Source: an uncultured Bacteroidota bacterium (GTDB lineage Bacteria > Bacteroidota > Bacteroidia > Bacteroidales > P3). Taken from it: DNA of 52,729 nt. The notes beneath the pieces were generated by a model. That model worked only from the letters and a program-made list of their open reading frames with translations, was not told where the DNA came from and did not search any database. The stretch lies in the NCBI GenBank assembly GCA_902783595.1, contig CACZRR010000061.1, positions 1 through 52,729 on the forward strand, read 5' to 3'. A program made the translations under genes and the position numbers. Positions 47,937 to 52,729 of this stretch are shown one piece after another (within the stretch, counting starts at the first letter, position 1; each line of letters opens with the position of its first letter).

Positions 47937-48584
47937 TCAGTTTTCGAAGAGGGTATGTTGGCGGTACAGCGCGAAACTGCGGCGGTGCTGTGGTGTGGGA
48001 CCATACTGCTCGATGGCGCGGTAGTGGTCGGCGGTGGGGTAACCCTTGTTGTGATCCCATCCGTATTGGGGATAGGTGTCGTGAAGACGCAGCATGATGG
48101 CGTCGCGGTAGGTCTTGGCCAGTATGCTGGCGGCGGCGATGGTCATGTACTGTGCGTCACCTTTGACGACACACTGGTAGGGCAGAGCGGTCTCGTTGTA
48201 GAAGCGGTTGCCGTCGATGAGCAGGTACTCCGGTTGGATGCTACCCAGAGCTTGTCCTCCTGCCGTAACACCTTCTTGTTGATTGCCGCAGAGGGCCTCC
48301 ACGGCCATACACATGGCGTGGGTGGCGGCATGGAGTATGTTGAGGCGGTCGATGTCGTGGGGCTCTACGGTGGCTACGGCCCAAGCGACGGCATGCTGCT
48401 CTATCTCGCCGCGCATCGTCTCGCGCTGTGCTGCCGTGAGCTGCTTCGAGTCGTTGAGTAGCGGGTGGCTGTAGCCGGCGGGGAGCATCACGGCGGCTGC
48501 CGTGACGGGACCTGCCAGCGGCCCGCGACCGGCTTCGTCGCATCCCGCCTCACGGCGACCTTCTATCATGTAGGCTTTCAGCAT
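47937..48584 (-). CDS. rnhB: Ribonuclease HII
   Basis: 215 residues. The acidic active site is Asp16-Glu17 in CDEAGRGPLAGPV; LNDSKQLTAAQRE, YLLIDGNRFY and TIAAASILAKTYRD with the later HNKGYPTADHYRAI complete the type 2 RNase H pattern. It cuts the RNA strand of RNA-DNA hybrids and single ribonucleotides in DNA. It lies 15 nt after the DUF6427-like gene and 25 nt before the DUF6913-like gene. Confidence 0.95.
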   Translation of the reverse strand: MLKAYMIEGRREAGCDEAGRGPLAGPVTAAAVMLPAGYSHPLLNDSKQLTAAQRETMRGEIEQHAVAWAVATVEPHDIDRLNILHAATHAMCMAVEALCGNQQEGVTAGGQALGSIQPEYLLIDGNRFYNETALPYQCVVKGDAQYMTIAAASILAKTYRDAIMLRLHDTYPQYGWDHNKGYPTADHYRAIEQYGPTPQHRRSFALYRQHTLFEN

Positions 48585-48599
48585 GGCAGCATAAGGGGA

Positions 48600-49589
48600 C
48601 TAAGCGATGAGGATGGCGATGAAGATGATGACAAAGAGGGCGTCGGACAGCCGGTTGCGCCAGGTCTTCTGGCGCCGGTACGAGTGGGTGTGCGTACGTT
48701 CTGCCACGAGGAACAGGGGCAGACAGAGCGCCGCGGGGACGGCAAAGGGCTTGAGGTCTATGGGCAACAAGGTGCCGTACGGCAGCATGGCGACGCCGGC
48801 CACGGTGAAGAGCATCACCGACGCGGCGTTCTTTTTCCATACCAGGGTCTTCTCGCCCAGCTTGCCCCACAGGCTGATGAAACTCGCGGCGAAGGCTACG
48901 ACCAGCACTATGTTGGCGATGCCCGACGCTCCCGCGAGGGTGCCCAGGGCGGTGCGGTAATCCGTGAAGCCATCCAGCATGGCGCTCCAGTGCTCGAGCA
49001 GGGTGCCGTTCAGGAAGAAGACCATCCAGAACAGCAGGTAGGGCGCCAGGAAACCGAGCAGCATCACCATCCATTCGCGCCAGCCGTAGAGGCGGTAGTT
49101 GATGGCGACCATAAGGTAGGTGATCAGCAGCGCTATGGCGGGTTGGTAGAAGAGGGTGCAGATACCTATGAGGACGGACACATGGCCGATCTTGTTGGCG
49201 GAGATGGAGAGCAGGGTGCCGCGCAGCATCAGGACATCCACGATGATGACAGAGAAGAGGGCCACGATGGCGGTGGGCGTGAGGGTGGCGCTGCCGGAAC
49301 CCATCAGGGCGAGGAAGAAGAGGGTGGGGAGGAGGCTGTGCTGCGGCACCATGGCGGTGCGCACCATGGTGAGGTTGAGCAACAACCCTCCGCCAATGGA
49401 CAGCAACAGCGACAGCACCACGGCAAGGCGTGGCGCCAGGGTGTGCTGCAGGGCACTATAGAGAGGGCTGTAGCCGCAGGCGTCGGGCATCACGTCGGGA
49501 TGCACCAAAGCGCGCCCCCAGAGCAAGAGGGCTACGACAAGCAGCAGGGCAATCTGCAGGACGGTGTTGCGTTCGAGGTCTTTGAGCAT
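48600..49589 (-). CDS. DUF6427-like polytopic membrane protein
   Basis: 329 residues with about nine hydrophobic helices (for example LQIALLLVVALLLWGRALV, LAVVLSLLLSIGGGLLLNL, IVLVVAFAASFISLWG). The C-terminus is a basic segment followed by LSDALFVIIFIAILIA. From memory it fits the Bacteroidetes DUF6427 family of unknown function. It sits 15 nt after the T9SS subtilase gene and before rnhB on the same strand. Confidence 0.7.
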   Translation of the reverse strand: MLKDLERNTVLQIALLLVVALLLWGRALVHPDVMPDACGYSPLYSALQHTLAPRLAVVLSLLLSIGGGLLLNLTMVRTAMVPQHSLLPTLFFLALMGSGSATLTPTAIVALFSVIIVDVLMLRGTLLSISANKIGHVSVLIGICTLFYQPAIALLITYLMVAINYRLYGWREWMVMLLGFLAPYLLFWMVFFLNGTLLEHWSAMLDGFTDYRTALGTLAGASGIANIVLVVAFAASFISLWGKLGEKTLVWKKNAASVMLFTVAGVAMLPYGTLLPIDLKPFAVPAALCLPLFLVAERTHTHSYRRQKTWRNRLSDALFVIIFIAILIA

Positions 49590-49604
49590 AGGTACGGTGA
49601 ACGG

Positions 49605-51746
49605 TTAGCGGACCACCAACTTGCCGGTGCGGGTGCCGATACGGAGGATGTAGATGCCGCGGGGCCACGAGGTCACGTCGAGCAGCGCCTCCTGCACCAC
49701 GGGCTCGCTGTGGATGAGGCGTCCGTCGGTGGTATAGACGGCGAGCTGCTCGCGGGCGCCGCATCCCGTCAGCACGGTGACGAGGTTGGTGGCGGGATTG
49801 GGGTAGATCTTGAGGGCCACGGCCATGCGCTCGGCTTGCTCGATGCCCACACGGCGCACGGCTTCGTTGACGGCGGCAAGGGCATCGATCTTGCCCCAGC
49901 CCCAGCGTAGGTGGTGGGTGCCGTTGGCAAGGAGAGCCCCCGTGGAGTCGTCGTTGCGGGCGGTGCTGGTGATGATGTCGCGCACCTCATCGGTGGTGAG
50001 CGCGGGATTGGCCTCGAGGATGAGGGCCACCACGCCGGTGACCGACGGACTCGACATAGAGGTGCCGCTCATGGCCGCCCACTTGTATTTGCGACCGTTG
50101 CCGAGACGCCATTCCATGACGGCGGGATACTCGTCAGCGCTGGTGCTGAAATAGTTGATGGAGGAGACAATCTCGTAGCCGGGGGCCGAAATCTCGGGCT
50201 TCTGCATGTCGCTGTTCAGGATGGGCCCCGAGCTGCTGAAGTTGGCAATGCCGCCGGGCACTATGGCGGTGCTGTCGGCATTCCAGGTGCGGCTCTTGTG
50301 GGCCGCCACGGTGATGTTCTTGGCAGCGCAGCCGGGCTCGCTGATGGCGTAGAGCGCGTCGCCGGAGCTGTAGCCGGCATTGCCGCGGGCGGCGAAGTGG
50401 CAGCCCGAGTTGCCGGCACGGTTGGTGGCGAGGTTCAGGTTCCAGGCATGCAGCATGCAACTGTCGGCGGTGGCCAGCAGGTGGGTCTCCATAGTGGTGC
50501 TCTTGGCAACCTCGATGCGCATGTTGGGACAGTCGTTGAAGGGGTTCTGCTGCTCGACGATAAAGCGGTAGGCGATGCGGTGGCTGCCGCACACCAGGGT
50601 GTCGACGATGGTGGTGTCGCCATCGGCGGTGTTGACGAAGGGAGTCTCAAAGAACTCTCCCTGGTAGTTCTTCATACGTATGGCGGCGCTGAAGGCGGTG
50701 TTCGCGTCGCCCCACAGCACGAGGGCCTGGCCAGCCTCTCGCGTGACGTAGATGTCGCTGGCGCGGACACACACCGAGCGCAGCGTGTCGCCAGGGGCGT
50801 CGGGAGTGAAGCTGTGGCTCAGGTGGAAGTTGGCATGGCCGTTGTTGCCGGCGCTGGTGACGAACACGGTGCCGCTATCGGCCCAGTTGTTGATGGCCTG
50901 GCTCAGCAGCGACGTGCCGTCGAGGGTGCTGAAGGAGTACATGCCCCACGAGCTGTTGATGACAAGCCTGCGGTTGCTGTCGGCAGCAACGCGGCGCATC
51001 CACTGCACGGCTTCCAGCCACTGCGACTCGCCGAGGCCAAAGGAGCAGAACAGCAGCTCGGCATTGGGGGCCTGACCACGGTAGTTGCCGTTCTTGCCGC
51101 GACCGGCGGCGATGCCGGCCACATGGGTGCCGTGGGTGCCTATCTTGTAGAGGTTGCTGGTGTCGCTCTGCGCCGCCAGCAGGTCATCGAGGGCACTGAA
51201 CTCGGTGCCGTAGGTGAAGCCTTCGGGGTGCGGACCGGCAAGGCGGAAGTGGTCCCACACACGCACAAGACGCAGGTTGTCCAGCGACGCGGCGTTGTAG
51301 TTGGGGTTCGTATAGTCAAAACCCCAGTCGGTGATACCTACATATACCCCGCGGCCCGTATAGGGCAGGTTGCCCTCGGTGCCAAGACCGGCCTGCACAC
51401 TGTCGGTACGCGTGTCAAAGCGCATATCGTTGCATTCGGGCAGCGCTATGCGGTGCGAGATGCTGTATTGCACAATCTGCTTGTTGCTCTCCAGGACACC
51501 CAGCTTGTCCACGGGCACATGCAGGGTGACGATGTTGCCGGCCTCCGCGCCAATGGTGATGCCCTCTTTCTCCAGGGCGGCACGGTCGTAGCCATAGACC
51601 ATCTTGGCAAGGAAGTCTAACTGGGTGGCACCGGCAGCTATCTCGTCGGCAATAAGGGTGCGGGTGTCGTTGGCACATTTGTGCGTCTGGGCGGTAGCAA
51701 CCATCAACGTGCTCATTGCTAAGAGCGTAAGCAATATTTTCTTCAT
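49605..51746 (-). CDS. Secreted S8 (subtilisin-like) serine peptidase with T9SS type A signal
   Basis: 713 residues with signal peptide MKKILLTLLAMSTLMVATAQ. The catalytic triad is Asp140 (VGITDWGFDY), His205 (GTHGTHVAGIAAG) and Ser563 (MSGTSMSSPS); the oxyanion Asn lies in VTSAGNNGHAN. A large insertion between His and Ser (about 300-470) holds a beta-rich domain. The C-terminal 85 residues are a type A sorting signal: LKIYPNPATN, a middle AVYTTDGRLIHSEPV and the ending GIYILRIGTRTGKLVVR. The T9SS exports such proteins across the outer membrane and often attaches them to the surface. It has a well-formed promoter and is probably first in its operon. Confidence 0.95.
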   Translation of the reverse strand: MKKILLTLLAMSTLMVATAQTHKCANDTRTLIADEIAAGATQLDFLAKMVYGYDRAALEKEGITIGAEAGNIVTLHVPVDKLGVLESNKQIVQYSISHRIALPECNDMRFDTRTDSVQAGLGTEGNLPYTGRGVYVGITDWGFDYTNPNYNAASLDNLRLVRVWDHFRLAGPHPEGFTYGTEFSALDDLLAAQSDTSNLYKIGTHGTHVAGIAAGRGKNGNYRGQAPNAELLFCSFGLGESQWLEAVQWMRRVAADSNRRLVINSSWGMYSFSTLDGTSLLSQAINNWADSGTVFVTSAGNNGHANFHLSHSFTPDAPGDTLRSVCVRASDIYVTREAGQALVLWGDANTAFSAAIRMKNYQGEFFETPFVNTADGDTTIVDTLVCGSHRIAYRFIVEQQNPFNDCPNMRIEVAKSTTMETHLLATADSCMLHAWNLNLATNRAGNSGCHFAARGNAGYSSGDALYAISEPGCAAKNITVAAHKSRTWNADSTAIVPGGIANFSSSGPILNSDMQKPEISAPGYEIVSSINYFSTSADEYPAVMEWRLGNGRKYKWAAMSGTSMSSPSVTGVVALILEANPALTTDEVRDIITSTARNDDSTGALLANGTHHLRWGWGKIDALAAVNEAVRRVGIEQAERMAVALKIYPNPATNLVTVLTGCGAREQLAVYTTDGRLIHSEPVVQEALLDVTSWPRGIYILRIGTRTGKLVVR

Positions 51747-51770
51747 CGGGTCAGTATATATACATTAGTG

Positions 51771-51801
51771 CAAAAATATAAAAAATATTTAATACGGCAA
51801 A
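51771..51801 (-). promoter_or_regulatory. Promoter of the S8 peptidase operon
   Basis: On the - strand a -33 TTTG (51801-51798) is separated by exactly 19 nt from a -7 TATTTTTG (51778-51771), the textbook Bacteroidetes arrangement. It lies 24 nt before the ATG at 51746 and directly after the terminator of the upstream gene. Confidence 0.75.
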
Positions 51802-51802
51802 G

Positions 51803-51838
51803 AAAAAAAAGCAAGAGGCCGGCAATCCGCCAGCCTCT
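51803..51838 (-). terminator. Intrinsic terminator of the KorB-type gene
   Basis: On the - strand AGAGGCTGGC pairs with GCCGGCCTCT (one G-U pair) around GGATT and is followed by TGC and a run of eight T (51810-51803). It ends the ferredoxin oxidoreductase message 39 nt past its stop codon. Confidence 0.8.
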
Positions 51839-51839
51839 C

Positions 51840-51870
51840 AACTATTAACTGTTAACTATTAACTGTTAAC
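51840..51870. repeat. AACTRTT heptad repeat, four and a half units
   Basis: AACTATT-AACTGTT-AACTATT-AACTGTT-AAC, a perfect 14-bp tandem duplication of two heptads, between the KorB-type stop codon and its terminator. Confidence 0.85.
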
Positions 51871-51876
51871 TGATCC

Positions 51877-52729
51877 TCACACTTCCCAGGTGTCGCCGCT
51901 GTTGAGCAGGTCGTCCATGCATTTGTATTTGCCGACGTTCATCTGCTCTTCCATCTGCTCTTCGTACAGCTGGGTGTAGCTCACTTTCTTCACGTTGCGG
52001 ATCACGCCAAGGGCCACGGGAAGACCGGCAGCGGGGCTCATGTGGGCCAGCATCATGTGGATACCGGTGTCCTCGGTGGTCTCGTCGTGCACCATGATGT
52101 CGTCCATCGTGATGCCGTTCTCGCCAAGGGTCACCACCTCGAGCTGGCGGCCGTTGAAGCGCAGACCTTTCTCTTTGTTCTTGCCGAAGAGCATGGGCTT
52201 GCCGTGCTCGAGCACGATGGTGCGGTCGTCGCGAACCTCACGGTCGGTGATGGCGGCATGGGTCTTGTCGTTGAAGATGACGCAGTTCTGCAGCACCTCG
52301 ACCACCGAGCAGCCGTCGTGTTTGGCGGCGCGGGTCATGCAGTCGGTGCTCAGCATAGGCACGCAGTCGAGGGTGCGGGCAAAGAATGTCCCCTGGGCGC
52401 CCATCACCAGCTCGCCGGGATTGAAGGGGTAGTCAATGGTGCCGTAGGGCGAGGTCTTGGTCACCTGACCGAACTTCGTCGTGGGGCTGTACTGACCTTT
52501 CGTCAAGCCGTAGATCTCGTTGTTGAAGATGGTGATGTTCAGGTCCTGGTTGCGGCGCACAGCGTGGATCAGGTGGTTGCCACCGATGGCCATGGAGTCG
52601 CCGTCACCCATGTTCACCCACACGCTGAGGGCGGGGTTGGCAAGCTTCACACCCGTGGCAATGGCGCAGGCGCGGCCGTGGATGCTGTGGAAACCATAGG
52701 TGTCCACATAGTAGGGGATACGGCTCGAG
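51877..52729 (-). CDS. korB: 2-oxoacid:ferredoxin oxidoreductase beta subunit, KorB type (partial, start outside window)
   Basis: 284 codons are visible; the frame is open through the window edge and begins SSRIPYYVDTYGFHSIHGRA, which in full proteins follows GIGC, so an estimated few tens of residues are missing. The thiamine diphosphate motif is GDGDSMAIGGNHLIHAVRRN continuing to NNEIYGLTKGQ. QNCVIFNDKTHAAITD and the C-terminal KKVSYTQLYEEQ are typical of the 2-oxoglutarate type in Bacteroidales. The enzyme decarboxylates a 2-oxoacid to the acyl-CoA and passes electrons to ferredoxin, which the [FeFe] hydrogenase at the other end could use. The GTG at 52707 is an internal valine, not a start. 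Confidence 0.92.
   Translation of the reverse strand, partial: SSRIPYYVDTYGFHSIHGRACAIATGVKLANPALSVWVNMGDGDSMAIGGNHLIHAVRRNQDLNITIFNNEIYGLTKGQYSPTTKFGQVTKTSPYGTIDYPFNPGELVMGAQGTFFARTLDCVPMLSTDCMTRAAKHDGCSVVEVLQNCVIFNDKTHAAITDREVRDDRTIVLEHGKPMLFGKNKEKGLRFNGRQLEVVTLGENGITMDDIMVHDETTEDTGIHMMLAHMSPAAGLPVALGVIRNVKKVSYTQLYEEQMEEQMNVGKYKCMDDLLNSGDTWEV

Noticed and set aside
48465..51620. Two large + strand frames opposite the DUF6427-like and S8 peptidase genes
   Set aside because: Both are shadows of genes with clear membrane helices or a catalytic triad.
52705..52707. GTG as the start of the KorB-type gene
   Set aside because: The frame continues to the window edge with family residues SSRIPYY, so the true start is outside.

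Overview
This is a chromosomal segment from a member of the Bacteroidota, almost certainly order Bacteroidales. The evidence is Bacteroidetes-type promoters (TAnnTTTG, one with a TTTG element 19 nt upstream), weak or absent Shine-Dalgarno sites, lipoproteins and outer-membrane families restricted to this phylum (DUF4249-, DUF5686-, DUF6029-, DUF4254-, Omp28- and Lnb-like), a subtilase with a type IX secretion C-terminal signal, and an anaerobic gene set ([FeFe] hydrogenase, lysine 5,6-aminomutase, 2-oxoacid:ferredoxin oxidoreductase). Nothing here fixes the genus. No transposase, integrase, phage gene, rRNA or CRISPR array was found, and no stretch above about 300 bases lacks a gene.

Layout. 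1-669: end of an [FeFe] hydrogenase and its NuoE-like partner. 870-4899 (+): tRNA-Arg(CCG) immediately followed by a CPBP protease, then HU, a 29-residue ribosomal-type protein, RNase G and a secreted GH25 muramidase. 5012-13057 (+): kamD-kamE-atoA of lysine fermentation, followed by an outer-membrane protein, a GH2-like protein that has lost its catalytic glutamates, and a lipoprotein. 13214-19848 (+): trigger factor, two tandem paralogous outer-membrane proteins and a large DUF5686 protein. 19864-23689 (-): GH3 and GH29 glycosidases with a free-methionine-sulfoxide reductase.

23791-34108 (+) is the most distinctive part. A regulator joining an RIC/YtfE-like diiron domain to a LuxR-type DNA-binding domain precedes a membrane ferredoxin that looks like a NapH-NapG fusion with an internal twin-arginine motif. 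Then comes a tightly overlapping run: YitT, a Tat-signal aldo/keto reductase-ferredoxin lipoprotein, a small AT-rich membrane protein, TatA, TatC, an alkaline phosphatase with an extra N-terminal domain, an AtoE-type transporter, a GNAT-HD fusion and a DUF456 protein. It reads as a self-contained Tat export and periplasmic redox module placed with its own likely substrates and redox sensor. This is inference from sequence and gene order.

34343-37682 holds adenine phosphoribosyltransferase, a membrane-anchored hypothetical, an MscS channel and an Lnb-type lipoprotein acyltransferase candidate. 37695-52729 (-) holds cell-envelope and housekeeping genes: GT9 glycosyltransferase, DUF4254, a PlpD-like patatin/beta-barrel protein, a MATE transporter, an Omp28/DUF6029/TlpA trio, a short polyprenyl synthase, DapA, RNase HII, the T9SS subtilase and, cut by the window edge, a KorB-type ferredoxin oxidoreductase subunit. 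Intergenic DNA carries several heptanucleotide and 11-bp repeat tracts. The first ~13 kb looks clearly less GC-rich than the centre of the window.
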